55,027 nucleotides of DNA from a virus (IMGVR_UViG_3300030116_003984:1-55027), one strand, 5' to 3'; positions 20,189 through 29,548 are shown, numbered from the stretch's first letter. Numbers and translations are program-made. The notes: a model not told the origin generated them from the letters alone.

Positions 20189-20893
20189 TTATATTCCTTG
20201 TTGCTTTTTCAATTCTGCAAATTGACTAAGCTGATTTTCTCTAAGATTAATTCCTACAAAGCTTAATATTCTTATGGCTATTTCGTTAAAAGTTTCATCA
20301 GGAAACTCTAAATTAGTGCTGCTGGCTTCATCATAAACTGGGTATGTTAATGGATTAATCCCTGTAGCGTCTGTCGGATTACCGTCAGCATCTTGAAAAT
20401 ACACCCATTCTGGTTTTGCTGGTCTTCTCAAATATGTTAATGTACAACTCACAGTATCTGGTTCAATATTAATTTGGTTATCTACAATATAAGCAACAGG
20501 ATAAGTGCTTGAAGGAGGTGTTAAGGCGCTATTTAACACGTGACCCAGCTCAGCATCATCTAAAAGCTTTACATGTCTATCAGTGGTAGTTCTTAAAGAA
20601 ACTAAATGAACATAATCACTGTTTAAACCAGATATGTCATCACCACTAGATACATCTTCTGAAGTTACAAAAATTCTTAAATCATCTGAAACTTTTTGTG
20701 ATTGTTGAAAAGCAACTCTAGGAATGGGTCTGCCTGGCTGATACTCAGCAGGGTTGTTATACCTCTCCATAAAAAATTGCATTTGAGCTCTATCCGCTAC
20801 TAAATTAAACTCATCAGGCTTTATATACCCGCTTTGCTCTTTGTTAGCAACAAACTTTACAAACTCGTATAATTCATTAACATCTATAGGCAT
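20189..20893 (-). CDS. Putative ring/adaptor virion protein (234 aa)
   Basis: The protein begins with a helix-rich segment (VNELYEFVKFVANKEQSGYIKPDEFNLVADRAQMQFF), passes through beta strands with YVHLVSLR and YLRRPAKPEWVYF, and closes with FPDETFNEIAIRILSFVGINL. The 'sG.i.pdeFN.....Aq..ff' opening and 'nfPdetfneI...il...Gin.....l' ending recur in structural proteins of Bacteroidetes podoviruses. It probably forms one ring of the neck or tail. Confidence 0.6.
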   Translation of the reverse strand: MPIDVNELYEFVKFVANKEQSGYIKPDEFNLVADRAQMQFFMERYNNPAEYQPGRPIPRVAFQQSQKVSDDLRIFVTSEDVSSGDDISGLNSDYVHLVSLRTTTDRHVKLLDDAELGHVLNSALTPPSSTYPVAYIVDNQINIEPDTVSCTLTYLRRPAKPEWVYFQDADGNPTDATGINPLTYPVYDEASSTNLEFPDETFNEIAIRILSFVGINLRENQLSQFAELKKQQGI

Positions 20894-20895
20894 AA

Positions 20896-22455
20896 TTATG
20901 CAATATAAGGTACGTGTATTTTAAACTTACCAGCTGTTAAAGCAACACTATTAGCTGTCGTTACTGTAATATTTGTTTTAGCTGTATTACTAACCTTAAT
21001 AACTGTCCCGCTTCCAGCAGGAGTTGTTCTAGTAACAGCTGTTGCGCTATTAAATGGAGCAGCGTCAAAATTAGTTTCATCATGTATAGCATCAACATCA
21101 GCCGCCCCTCCTGAATAACCAACCGCTATAGTTGGAGTTCCAGAACTAACCGTAAGAGCTGTTTCCATTTCTATAATAGCTCTATCTAAAAGTATTATTG
21201 CACCAGCAGGAATAAGTTCTGAACCAACAATAAAAGTGGTATTAGCGGTTCCTCCATTAACAGAAAAATCATAAGTTGCAGTAGCAATATTTACTCCTCC
21301 TGGAGCATCAGCCCAACTTCTAACTCCTGCTGTAGTAGAAACTAATACCTGACCGTTAGCGGTAGGGTTACCAAGCGCTCTCTCTGATTCGTCAGAATTT
21401 AATATCTTTGAAACCTTCCAGCCATCAGTAGCGCCTAAATAGTTAGCTTGTATTAGTATTGGTTTTGTAGAGCCATTTAAAGCTTCAGCGTCAGTAAGGT
21501 CTACCCCTCCAATAGTAACTTTGTTTCCACCAGCTGTATTTGCTGTAATGTCTGCTCTATACCAAATGTCAAATCTATCACCAGGTAAAGCTGCTGTAGA
21601 TATTGGTAAATTAAATGCTGAAGCTAAAGTTTTTGTTCCAGTAATATTTACTACACCAGCATCAGTACCAGCAAGTAAATCTTCTAATGTACCTCCAGTA
21701 GTAGCCGCAATGTCTTTAACACCTTCAGCTTGAAAAGGAATATCTTTACCTCTAAATTCATCTACTTTTTTATCAGTAGCGTCATTTCTAAACAGCTCTC
21801 TATATCCTTTATAATGTTTTTGAAAAGCGATGCAATCTGTAAGACCATTTAAAACAAAATCAGAACTGTCTTTTAAAAATATCTTATCGTATCCAGTATA
21901 TCCCGAAACTACGCTTTCTGTATTTCTTACAGTAACAGAACCTGTGTTATTATATGCTAATCTTAAAATTACAATATCTCCTTCTTGAACAACATCATCA
22001 AGGTTATCTGTAGATAAATTATCTCTTAAATAAGCAAAACTATTTGAAAGAGTAGGGCAAAGAATAGTTGTTATAGGGCCTGTTCTTTCATATTTTAAAA
22101 CATTACCATTAGTGTTAGATGCTAAAGTTATATTTGAAGTGTTTCTACCTATTGTATCAAACTTTGTTACAAATCTTGTAATTTCAGTAGCAGAAGAATG
22201 AACAGTTCCCTGAACAGCTGCTGCGTTATTGTAAACCCAATATTTAAAATTGTATTGTTGAGCCAAATCTGATACAGCATCAGTATCAACAAGTTTATCG
22301 TTCATTTGAGCATGGGTGCGAATTACTCGCAATCCAGTTGCGTCATTAGTTAAATTTGTTATTATACCTGTGCTTGAGCCAGCTGAACCACTCGTTGTGG
22401 TTATGTAAAGCATTCCTGTGCCGCTGCCTAAATCTGTTTCTAAATTAATTGCCAT
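20896..22455 (-). CDS. Putative tail fibre protein (519 aa)
   Basis: The protein is rich in Thr, Ala, Asn, Gly and Val, as in trimeric beta-structured fibres, and contains a fibre-like hinge 'GNPTANGQVLVSTTAGVRSW' near residues 360-380. Segments such as FLKDSSDFVLNGLTDCIAFQKHYKGYRELFRND appear to be a globular insertion. It is separated by two bases from the ring-protein gene and by eight from a smaller fibre-like gene upstream. No receptor-binding domain can be named. Confidence 0.55.
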   Translation of the reverse strand: MAINLETDLGSGTGMLYITTTSGSAGSSTGIITNLTNDATGLRVIRTHAQMNDKLVDTDAVSDLAQQYNFKYWVYNNAAAVQGTVHSSATEITRFVTKFDTIGRNTSNITLASNTNGNVLKYERTGPITTILCPTLSNSFAYLRDNLSTDNLDDVVQEGDIVILRLAYNNTGSVTVRNTESVVSGYTGYDKIFLKDSSDFVLNGLTDCIAFQKHYKGYRELFRNDATDKKVDEFRGKDIPFQAEGVKDIAATTGGTLEDLLAGTDAGVVNITGTKTLASAFNLPISTAALPGDRFDIWYRADITANTAGGNKVTIGGVDLTDAEALNGSTKPILIQANYLGATDGWKVSKILNSDESERALGNPTANGQVLVSTTAGVRSWADAPGGVNIATATYDFSVNGGTANTTFIVGSELIPAGAIILLDRAIIEMETALTVSSGTPTIAVGYSGGAADVDAIHDETNFDAAPFNSATAVTRTTPAGSGTVIKVSNTAKTNITVTTANSVALTAGKFKIHVPYIA

Positions 22456-22463
22456 TTTTTAAA

Positions 22464-23126
22464 TTATTTAGTTCCTTCTATATCGAAGTATATTCTTAAT
22501 GATTGACCATCTAGCTGATTATTAGCTAAAGGCACTCCTCTAAAACCTAGTTGGTCTGCAATAATTCTAAAACTAAAAGACCCGCTAGCTTGGTTAAAAC
22601 ACTCTACGTCATACTGATTTAATTCTTGAGCATAATTAGATGTGTCAGTTCTATTTTTAACATATGCTTTTACGCTATATGAAGTGTGTGCATTTGTCAT
22701 AAATGCAGAAACGTTATATTGATTATTTACCCCAACAGCAGTGTTAGCAGAAGCAATCGTAGGCTGCTTGTATCCTGTTAAAGTGCTGTTTGTTATTGTT
22801 TCTATAAAAGCTTGTGTAAGAGTATGATTAGTTCCAGAAACAGAAAGGTCTACATAAAAGCAATATTTTTCTGCCGCTTGCCTGTGACTTACTCTTTGAA
22901 GATTTTTTATTTTGCTATCTAAACTTGATATTCTACCTTCGTTGTTAGTTATTTTGCTAGTATTATTTGCAATGTTTTGCGTATTATTACCTGTAACGTT
23001 TACGGTATACACAAAAGGATTCCCTGCAGTCCCAGAACCTGTTTTAGAAACAGATGTACCAGTACCAGCTACAACTTTAACATGTTGGTTTGATTTATTA
23101 GAATACGGTATTACTACTTGTGCCAT
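22464..23126 (-). CDS. Putative small fibre-like virion protein (220 aa)
   Basis: I take the ATG at 23126 (MAQVVIPY); an in-frame ATG at 23144 would overlap the upstream stop at 23137. The N-terminal part is Ser/Gly/Thr-rich with VKVVAGTGTSVSKTGSGTAGNPFVYTVNV, a typical short fibre shaft sequence, then a coiled-coil-like stretch (IANNTSKITNNEGRISSLDSKIKNL) and a beta-rich C-terminal domain ending LRIYFDIEGTK. The shaft, coiled coil and head order supports a trimeric fibre. Confidence 0.55.
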   Translation of the reverse strand: MAQVVIPYSNKSNQHVKVVAGTGTSVSKTGSGTAGNPFVYTVNVTGNNTQNIANNTSKITNNEGRISSLDSKIKNLQRVSHRQAAEKYCFYVDLSVSGTNHTLTQAFIETITNSTLTGYKQPTIASANTAVGVNNQYNVSAFMTNAHTSYSVKAYVKNRTDTSNYAQELNQYDVECFNQASGSFSFRIIADQLGFRGVPLANNQLDGQSLRIYFDIEGTK

Positions 23127-23136
23127 TTTTTTATTT

Positions 23137-24666
23137 TTAATCACATCCCGTGCATCCAGAGCAACCTGTCACACTTAAAATGTTTTGATAATATTTATTA
23201 ATTTTTGCTTCTTTTGCATTACATTTAATAGCCCATTCAAAAAGACCAACCAAAATCATAGCTTCATTTAATTTGTTTAAGTCTAAAGCTGCTGCTTTTG
23301 GATTTTTTAACTTATTTTCCTCATATCTATCTTGAAGTTTCTTCAAACAACAATATACTTCACATAATAAATCTCCATATTGACTACCAGCTGCAGTAAT
23401 AGAGCCTATTAGGGTTGTGTCTAAAACACAATCTACATCAAAATTAACAGAAGCACTATACCATGTAACAAATTCAAGTTCAAAGTCAAAAGGAATAGAA
23501 AGATTGTATGGTTGAGCATCCATTACAGTCCCAGGAATAGGGTCTAATGCAAAGTCAGGAAAGCCTGGTATACTTAAAGTGTTAGTAGCAGTCAAAGAAT
23601 TATAAGTGACTAATATACACGCATTAATTAAGTTATGTAAATCTGCATCCTGAGCTGTTATTGTAGGGCAAACCTCACCTATAAAAGTAGAAGACCAATT
23701 ACCATCTGCTAAAGGAGAAGCGGTGCATGTATCACCAAAAAAAACAGGCTCATCTACACCGTCTACAACGTCTGCTGGAGAACCTGGCGGGGGATTTACA
23801 CTAAAGTCTGATTCTAACTCTATGGTTGAACCAGAATTTGCTAAATCAGTATATGTTGTTGTGTTAAGAACAGGGCACATAGTAAATTGTGCTGCGCTGT
23901 TAAGCCCATTATTAACTGCCATTTCACTAAACATCGAGCAAATATTAAAATGATTTGTATTTGCATACACTGTTGATACGCCATCATAAATACTTTCAGC
24001 AAATGGTTGGTCTATACCAATAGGTAGCGACCAACTTGCAGAGCTTGTTGCGCAGTCAACACTTTGATTTGTTGGCGCACCAGGCCCCACAGCTGTAGGT
24101 ACATATATTGCTGTTATTATGTTTTCATGCCCCTCACTACCAAAATAAACAACACAAACAAGACCATCTAAATTGTTAGTGTGACTTGGCATAGAAGAAG
24201 TCCCAGTTCCATTAAAATTACCTGTAACAGTTATTTTATATTCTTCTGGGTCTTCATTTAAATTAGCTCCACCAACAGGAAAATCACTATGTCTAGCCAT
24301 TTTAAAATGGTTTCTAGTAATGTTTGTTGTAGGTACCGATGGAGGCCCCCATGGAGCAGCTTCAGTAACAGCGAGTGTTTGGGTTGAAGTTGCAATACCT
24401 ATATCACCTAACTCCATAGTTCCATCTGCAAAAGCTATACCTAAATTTGCTTCGTTATCTAAGCTGTTTTGAAAGTAATCACTAGCTTTAAAAATTCTTA
24501 TAGTTTTTTCAGCTTCAGCAAATGCAAGTTGATTAGCAGGTGTGTCACTTGAGTCTGTAAATGTTTTAAATCTTGTCAATAACTCAACAGAGCTAACATT
24601 ACCAGGGGAAGGAGAACCCGAATAGTTTAACTTTTTTTGTATATTTATTTTAAAACTATATGCCAT
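23137..24666 (-). CDS. Virion protein with C-terminal cysteine module (509 aa)
   Basis: Most of the chain is beta-rich and Thr/Asn/Ser/Pro-rich. The last 80 residues form a distinct helical, cysteine-containing domain: LLCEVYCCLKKLQDRYEE, later IKCNAKEAKINKYYQNI, ending GCSGCTGCD. The same module closes the 294-residue protein encoded at 24969-25853 and makes up most of the small protein between them. Function is unknown; location between capsid and tail genes suggests a virion surface or neck component. Confidence 0.55.
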   Translation of the reverse strand: MAYSFKINIQKKLNYSGSPSPGNVSSVELLTRFKTFTDSSDTPANQLAFAEAEKTIRIFKASDYFQNSLDNEANLGIAFADGTMELGDIGIATSTQTLAVTEAAPWGPPSVPTTNITRNHFKMARHSDFPVGGANLNEDPEEYKITVTGNFNGTGTSSMPSHTNNLDGLVCVVYFGSEGHENIITAIYVPTAVGPGAPTNQSVDCATSSASWSLPIGIDQPFAESIYDGVSTVYANTNHFNICSMFSEMAVNNGLNSAAQFTMCPVLNTTTYTDLANSGSTIELESDFSVNPPPGSPADVVDGVDEPVFFGDTCTASPLADGNWSSTFIGEVCPTITAQDADLHNLINACILVTYNSLTATNTLSIPGFPDFALDPIPGTVMDAQPYNLSIPFDFELEFVTWYSASVNFDVDCVLDTTLIGSITAAGSQYGDLLCEVYCCLKKLQDRYEENKLKNPKAAALDLNKLNEAMILVGLFEWAIKCNAKEAKINKYYQNILSVTGCSGCTGCD

Positions 24667-24968
24667 TAGTTAAGTGTTGGTGTTGGTGTTGTTATTGAAT
24701 CTGGCCCTGGTGTGTCTGGCTCATTACAACAATCCTCACATTGTGTTATTTCGTCAAACTCATCTAAATAACTCATCATATCTTCGTCATCAACAAGCTC
24801 ACTGTCTGTATCACAATCTTGAGACAAGTCTATTAACTCAAGCAATATGTTTACATGTAAAAGGTCAGAAAGCATTTTACTTTCTTTAAAACTACCTGTT
24901 CCTTTTACATTCAGATATTTCTGGTAAAAGGTGTGAGCGCATTTATATAGGTTACAATTTATTATCAT
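24666..24968 (-). CDS. Free-standing cysteine-module protein (100 aa)
   Basis: This small protein is almost entirely a copy of the C-terminal module of its two neighbours: NCNLYKCAHTFYQKYL at the start, a central helix, a lone Cys in SQDCDTDSEL, and ITQCEDCCNEP before a Pro/Thr tail. Its start and stop each abut or overlap the flanking genes, so the three are co-translated. Possible metal binding or disulphide cross-linking by the CxxC(C) motifs is inferred from the cysteines alone. Confidence 0.55.
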   Translation of the reverse strand: MIINCNLYKCAHTFYQKYLNVKGTGSFKESKMLSDLLHVNILLELIDLSQDCDTDSELVDDEDMMSYLDEFDEITQCEDCCNEPDTPGPDSITTPTPTLN

Positions 24969-25853
24969 CTAACAATCTAAACAATCTGAACATTCCATTA
25001 TTTCTCCCATTTCTAAAACATAAGCATTAAAGTCGTCATTTTTACCGCACATTAAAGCTCTTTTAGCAAGCCTAGCTAATTGCAAGGCATATTTTGTTTT
25101 GTTGTAGTATTCTAATTCTAGCTCTTTACTTTCGTTTCTAAATTCCTTGTATTTTTCAAATAAAGATTTTAAACAACACTTTAAACTACAAAGTCTATTA
25201 TTACAATCTACAGTTATTTGATTTATATTTAAATTAGGAGCAATATAAAACTCTACATCAGTATCTGTAGTTATAGTCCCCGTTGGAGTTATAGATATTG
25301 GATAAAAACCATCAAAAGAAGTTAAATTTACATTGTAAACTCCAGCACATATTGGGAAAATCTCTTCTGTTGCCGCTTGGCCAACATTAACAGTTCCGCA
25401 ATTAACAGTATCCCCGCTAGCATGTTTTACTTCTAACTGTAATGGACTTATAAAAGTTATAGGCACAACAACTGAGTCATATGAAATAGTCCATGTTGTA
25501 TTTTCTGTTACTGTAAGTTTTGACTCTATACAAACCAAATCAGAGCTAAAGCTTAACGTAGGATTTCCTGAAAACGTAGGAGCGCTATAATAAAGGGTTG
25601 TTGAAGACGTGTCTCCATCATCATCTGTAACATCAAAAACATAAGTTCCCACAGGCATAAACGTTGTTATTTCTGGTATATTTAGTAAACCAGAAAAAAC
25701 AGTTTCTACTCCAGGAGTGCTATAAATGTTACCGCTAGGCATAGTTATATTTACCGTAGCATTAGCGGTAGTCATTTTAACTTCAATACCAACAGTACCA
25801 GAGTTATCACTGTCGTCATAAAACTTAATATCTAATCCGTTATTAGTAGCCAT
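24969..25853 (-). CDS. Virion protein with beta domains and C-terminal cysteine module (294 aa)
   Basis: Residues about 1-210 are Thr/Val/Ser-rich and look like two or three immunoglobulin-like strands sets (for example GTYVFDVTDDDGDTSS, CAGVYNVNLTSFDGFYPI). The last 75 residues hold the cysteine module: LCSLKCCLKSLFEKYKEF, RALMCGKNDDFNAYV, and the ending ECSDCLDC. It is the first gene after a strong promoter and a terminator, so it heads a transcript of its own that runs into the fibre and ring genes. Confidence 0.55.
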   Translation of the reverse strand: MATNNGLDIKFYDDSDNSGTVGIEVKMTTANATVNITMPSGNIYSTPGVETVFSGLLNIPEITTFMPVGTYVFDVTDDDGDTSSTTLYYSAPTFSGNPTLSFSSDLVCIESKLTVTENTTWTISYDSVVVPITFISPLQLEVKHASGDTVNCGTVNVGQAATEEIFPICAGVYNVNLTSFDGFYPISITPTGTITTDTDVEFYIAPNLNINQITVDCNNRLCSLKCCLKSLFEKYKEFRNESKELELEYYNKTKYALQLARLAKRALMCGKNDDFNAYVLEMGEIMECSDCLDC

Positions 25854-25872
25854 TTAAAATAATTATCAAATA

Positions 25873-25904
25873 CAAATATAAGAAATATAGTGATTGTATT
25901 CAAA
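25873..25904 (-). promoter_or_regulatory. Bacteroidetes-type promoter for the Cys-module/tail operon
   Basis: Minus-strand TTTG (25904-25901), 20 bp, TATATTTG (25880-25873): the same spacing and boxes as the promoter at 9922-9953. The ATG at 25853 follows about 20 bp after the -7 box, so the leader would be very short. The TTTG box abuts the T-run of the terminator at 25906-25927. Confidence 0.75.
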
Positions 25905-25905
25905 T

Positions 25906-25927
25906 AAAAAGGCGACCAATGGCCGCC
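25906..25927 (-). terminator. Intrinsic terminator after the 294-aa basic-tailed gene
   Basis: On the minus strand GGCGGCC (25927-25921) and GGTCGCC (25917-25911) form a 7-bp stem (one G-U pair) around the loop ATT, followed directly by five T residues (25910-25906). It ends the transcript of the gene at 25950-26834 just before the next promoter. Confidence 0.75.
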
Positions 25928-25949
25928 CTTTCATGATTAGAAGTTGGTA

Positions 25950-26834
25950 TTACTTCTTTTTAGCCTTCTTCTTAGCCTTTGGCTTTTTAATTGCTAAGCC
26001 TTCAACTTTTTCATTAACAGGAAGCATTTCTTCTTCTTCTTGCTCTAAAGCTTCTAGTTTACCAAGTTTTCTTAATATTTCTTGATATACTACCTCACCT
26101 TCATTTTCAAAAGTCCAATCAACAAAATAATCACGCTTGTCAGCTCCTACAGGAACATGAACAATAGTAGCTGTGGTATTTCCTAATAACCAACACACTT
26201 CATTTCTGTTACCAGAAAAAGTAATTATGTTTGCTTGCTCTGCATCCATAATAACCTGTATTCTTTCTGTACGTGGGTCATCAATGCCTTCTAAAAATGC
26301 AACAGGGTCGCTTTTAGCAAAATTCATCATATCCCATTTAATCTCATACATACTTCTATCAATATTGATACCTAAAGCTCTAGCATATCCTACTAGTTTT
26401 TGAGCATCCATAGTAGAAGCAGCGTATGTAGCATGCACAGATGTTTCTTCGTCAGCAACTCTTTGCTCAGCATTTACTTCTAAATCAACTTTATAAAAAA
26501 GAGTTTTTTTATCTTCTCTTCTATTAGGATTAGTTTCGTTATAGTTGCAATTCTCTAAGTACTTAATAAGGCTAGCCGATTCTGGTCTAACACTTAAAAT
26601 TCCTCCTTGAAATACAATATCTTGTAAAACAGGATTTTTTGTTGTTTGTTCATCAGCATAAATTGATGATTCACCAGCAACGTATCTTATAAGTCTATTT
26701 GTATTTGTTTTAGGGTCATATATTTCATCTATTGATGGTATACGATATGTAACCGTATTTCTTTGACCGCTATAAGTGGCAGATTTGCCAGCTCTGGATA
26801 ACCTGAATGTAACAGGTTTTCTTGTTCTTTTCAT
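25950..26834 (-). CDS. Conserved head-associated protein of unknown function (294 aa)
   Basis: The start is strongly basic (MKRTRKPVTFRLSRAGKSATYSG), the middle is a mixed alpha/beta domain (residues about 25-250), then an acidic stretch (LEQEEEEML) precedes a Lys-rich tail (KPKAKKKAKKK). It lies directly after the major capsid gene, from which it is separated by a terminator, suggesting a head accessory or completion protein. No family was recognised with certainty. Confidence 0.5.
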   Translation of the reverse strand: MKRTRKPVTFRLSRAGKSATYSGQRNTVTYRIPSIDEIYDPKTNTNRLIRYVAGESSIYADEQTTKNPVLQDIVFQGGILSVRPESASLIKYLENCNYNETNPNRREDKKTLFYKVDLEVNAEQRVADEETSVHATYAASTMDAQKLVGYARALGINIDRSMYEIKWDMMNFAKSDPVAFLEGIDDPRTERIQVIMDAEQANIITFSGNRNEVCWLLGNTTATIVHVPVGADKRDYFVDWTFENEGEVVYQEILRKLGKLEALEQEEEEMLPVNEKVEGLAIKKPKAKKKAKKK

Positions 26835-26856
26835 TTGTCTAAAATTTAATAAAATT

Positions 26857-26885
26857 AAAAAAAGGAGGGGGGATTAACCCCCTCC
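26857..26885 (-). terminator. Intrinsic terminator after the major capsid gene
   Basis: On the minus strand GGAGGGGG (26885-26878) pairs with CCCCCTCC (26871-26864) around a six-base loop, an 8-bp GC-rich stem followed by seven T residues (26863-26857). It would sharply limit read-through from the highly expressed capsid gene. Confidence 0.85.
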
Positions 26886-26914
26886 AAATATAATAAGCAA
26901 TTATGCTCTTTCAA
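26885..26914 (-). promoter_or_regulatory. Possible promoter overlapping the capsid terminator
   Basis: Minus-strand TATATTTG (26892-26885) has a TTG 19 bp upstream (26914-26912), inside the 3' end of the capsid gene. It would restart transcription for the 25950-26834 gene after the terminator. The start site would fall inside the terminator hairpin, which weakens the call. Confidence 0.35.
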
Positions 26915-28382
26915 TCAAGAAGAATCTGTTTGGAGCGAATCCTTCAAATCCTCTTTCAGTTCTATAGTGGCAACGTAATTCGTCAACCTCAGATGTAGCT
27001 TGCTCTAAACCAGCAGAACCAGTTAACCAGTGCTCCATCTCACGAGAGTAACCTCCTGCTTCTTTGTAACGAATACGTAAAGAAGGAATGTTATCACCTG
27101 TACGAGCGTCTTTTCCATTGTCACCTGGGATTACGATACCCATTCCTGGATAATCAAATCCGTCAGCACCCAACATTGGGAAGTGAGAAAGCGCTTCATA
27201 AGTTTTCTTGTGGAATACATATCCACCTCTCATGAATGACTTGAAGCCCATTGCTACAGCAATTTCTTCAGCACCGTTGAAAGCACCGTAAGAAATACCA
27301 CCACCAGCAAACATAGCTGCAACAGCATCATCAATAGCTAATGATAAATCAATACCAGCAAAGATAGTGTTCTCACGAGAACCTCTATACTTGTCTAATG
27401 TACGAATCATTGAGTCAAAATCAGATAAGTTGAAACCAGCAAGTTGGTTATAGTTATGAGTGTTACCGTTGTTACGGATAAAAGGAATAAGACCTTCAGT
27501 ACCACGTAAGTTAGTAGCAGTGTAGATAGCCTCTGTAGAAACAGCTTGGTTACCTAATAACATTTGCATTTCACAGTAATCCATGAATCGCTTGTATGTA
27601 TCACCTTCACCTTTTAAGTACCATAAGTATCCACGCTGTCCAGTAGACTCATCTTCAACCTCAAACCAAATTTTGTTTGTAGCCTCAGAACCAGAAACTC
27701 TGTATGATTCTTTCATAATCATAACATTGTTTTTGTACTCGATAACTTGTGGAGTAAGTCCAGTTGGCTGACCAGTTCCTTCAGCAAACTCAGTACCAAT
27801 AATGATAAGAGTATCACCTACAGCTGGAGCAGTCATTTGTGAACCATCGTAGCTTAATACGTGAAATACAACCTGAGTGTGTGAAGCAGCAGTACCACCA
27901 GTAACACCCGTAGAGTGTCCATCCATAAATACACCAGAGTTACCGTACTTACCACCAAAGATAGCAACAACAACACCTGTTTCGCCATATTTGTTTTGTA
28001 CGATATTACCAATACGTAATGGAGTGGAAACGTCAGTAGCGTTATCAGCACCGTCTAATGCACCAATAGTCTCCATAGAACCTGCCTGTAAAGCAAACTC
28101 ACGACCATCAGTCAAAGTTGTATCTTCTGCAGTTACTGTAACATTTTGGTGAATAAAATCTTCTTCGTAGTGGTAGTACTCTTTTTGAGCAACTGGCGCT
28201 TTAGCGCTAATCATTTCAAGGAATCCTGTGATACCTTGACTTCCGTATCTTTTTACAAAATCTTCAGACACATCTGGCTCATGAATAGATAATCCAGAGT
28301 GGAAGTTTGATGAAGATACATAATTTTGTAGGGTAGCAACCTGTAACGCACTAGGAATACCACCGCCTGTAAATGTAGCCAT
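26901..28382 (-). CDS. Major capsid protein, HK97 fold, crAss-like type (493 aa)
   Basis: Length (493 residues) matches the roughly 490-residue crAss-like capsid proteins. The N-terminal arm (ALQVATLQNYVSSSNFHSGLSIHEPDVSEDFVKRYG) leads into an alpha/beta body; a Gly/Thr-rich beta region at about residues 95-205 may be a surface insertion. C-terminal segments such as RGGYVFHKKTYEALSHFPMLG and LRIRYKEAGGYSREMEHWLTG are in the style of these capsid proteins. Codon use differs from neighbours (more CGT/CGA arginine and GGA/GGT), as expected for a very highly expressed gene. It follows the scaffold gene by 24 bp and is closed by a strong terminator. Confidence 0.85.
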   Translation of the reverse strand: MATFTGGGIPSALQVATLQNYVSSSNFHSGLSIHEPDVSEDFVKRYGSQGITGFLEMISAKAPVAQKEYYHYEEDFIHQNVTVTAEDTTLTDGREFALQAGSMETIGALDGADNATDVSTPLRIGNIVQNKYGETGVVVAIFGGKYGNSGVFMDGHSTGVTGGTAASHTQVVFHVLSYDGSQMTAPAVGDTLIIIGTEFAEGTGQPTGLTPQVIEYKNNVMIMKESYRVSGSEATNKIWFEVEDESTGQRGYLWYLKGEGDTYKRFMDYCEMQMLLGNQAVSTEAIYTATNLRGTEGLIPFIRNNGNTHNYNQLAGFNLSDFDSMIRTLDKYRGSRENTIFAGIDLSLAIDDAVAAMFAGGGISYGAFNGAEEIAVAMGFKSFMRGGYVFHKKTYEALSHFPMLGADGFDYPGMGIVIPGDNGKDARTGDNIPSLRIRYKEAGGYSREMEHWLTGSAGLEQATSEVDELRCHYRTERGFEGFAPNRFFLIERA

Positions 28383-28406
28383 TTTTTATAACTATTTAAT
28401 TATTAA

Positions 28407-29522
28407 TTAATTTCCTTTTTTCCAAGCGTTATAAATTTGTGCGGCTAAAGATTTTTTACCATCAGAATTAGTTTTACTAGAAGCTTCAAATGAAGGATTT
28501 TTTATGTCTTTCAACACATCTTCCCTTCCTTGAGAGCGAAACTGTGAATATGCTGCTTTTAAAATATTTTCATAATTATTTAAAATTATAAAATCTTTTT
28601 TAAGCTTTTGAACATCATTAGTTCCGTCTTCTTTAATATATCTAGTCCAAAAAGTAGAAAGGTCACTCATATCAGCTTTTACTTTTGAAATAACGTCATC
28701 TGTTAATGTATAATTAAAAGACTCTCCATTATCATTTAATGCAAAAGCAATCGGTTCCGACTCAGAAGTAGCTTTTTCAACTACATCAGACCACTCTTTG
28801 TTTTTTCTAGCTATCTCTTCTTGAGACATGCCAGTCGAAACTTCTTGTGGTTTTTCCTCAACAATCTCTTGCTTAGGTTCTTCTTTCTTTTCTGTAACCA
28901 AATACTTTTTTTGTTCTTCAACTAATTTTCGTTTTGCCTCTTTAGCATCACGCCTAAGTTTTAACTTGGACAACTTTATTTGGTCTTCTTCAAATTCCTC
29001 TTCATCAAGTTTGTATCTATCACTAAATAGTAAAGAAATATCTTCATCTGTTAAGTCTCTATCTAAAGCTTTCATTTCTGCTTTAATTAGGTCTACATCA
29101 GACATCTCATCATAATTAGTGAGCTGAGTTGAAAGAAAATCTTCCATTTGTCCACCTTTTTCCATAAAATCAAGAAGAGTATTCAACCTTTCGTCTTCAT
29201 ACTTTTTTTGCTCTTTTGGTTCAGGCTTGTTTTCTAATGCCTCTTTCAATTCCTCAAACGACTTAAATTTCCCGTCAAACTTTTCGCTTAACATGGAGTT
29301 AAAGTCTGGCGATACAACCTCTTCAGAAGTTTCCTCTGTAGAAGTAACATCCTCTTTATTATCTAAAGAACTATCTGCTGATTCTTTTGTCTCCTCAGCA
29401 ACAGGAGATTCTTCTTTAACTTCAGTGTTTTCAACTGGAGCTTGTTCTACTGTTTTTTCAGTTTCACCCTCTTTGCCTACTAATTTGTAACCTAAAGAAG
29501 CTGCAATGTCTTTATTATCCAT
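28407..29522 (-). CDS. Putative scaffold protein (371 aa)
   Basis: The sequence is very acidic in residues 15-80 (repeated E, D, S, T and V), then long Lys/Glu helices with coiled-coil character (residues about 80-240), and a basic C-terminal helix (SLAAQIYNAWKKGN). This acidic-helical-basic plan and the location between portal and major capsid genes are those of phage scaffolding proteins, which line the inside of the procapsid and bind the capsid protein through a basic C-terminal segment. Confidence 0.75.
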   Translation of the reverse strand: MDNKDIAASLGYKLVGKEGETEKTVEQAPVENTEVKEESPVAEETKESADSSLDNKEDVTSTEETSEEVVSPDFNSMLSEKFDGKFKSFEELKEALENKPEPKEQKKYEDERLNTLLDFMEKGGQMEDFLSTQLTNYDEMSDVDLIKAEMKALDRDLTDEDISLLFSDRYKLDEEEFEEDQIKLSKLKLRRDAKEAKRKLVEEQKKYLVTEKKEEPKQEIVEEKPQEVSTGMSQEEIARKNKEWSDVVEKATSESEPIAFALNDNGESFNYTLTDDVISKVKADMSDLSTFWTRYIKEDGTNDVQKLKKDFIILNNYENILKAAYSQFRSQGREDVLKDIKNPSFEASSKTNSDGKKSLAAQIYNAWKKGN

Positions 29523-29548
29523 AACTTAAATTAAATTAAACCTAATTG

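Noticed and set aside
26885-26892. Strong promoter call at the capsid gene end
   Set aside because: The box fits, but its predicted start point falls within the terminator hairpin; kept only as a low-confidence feature.
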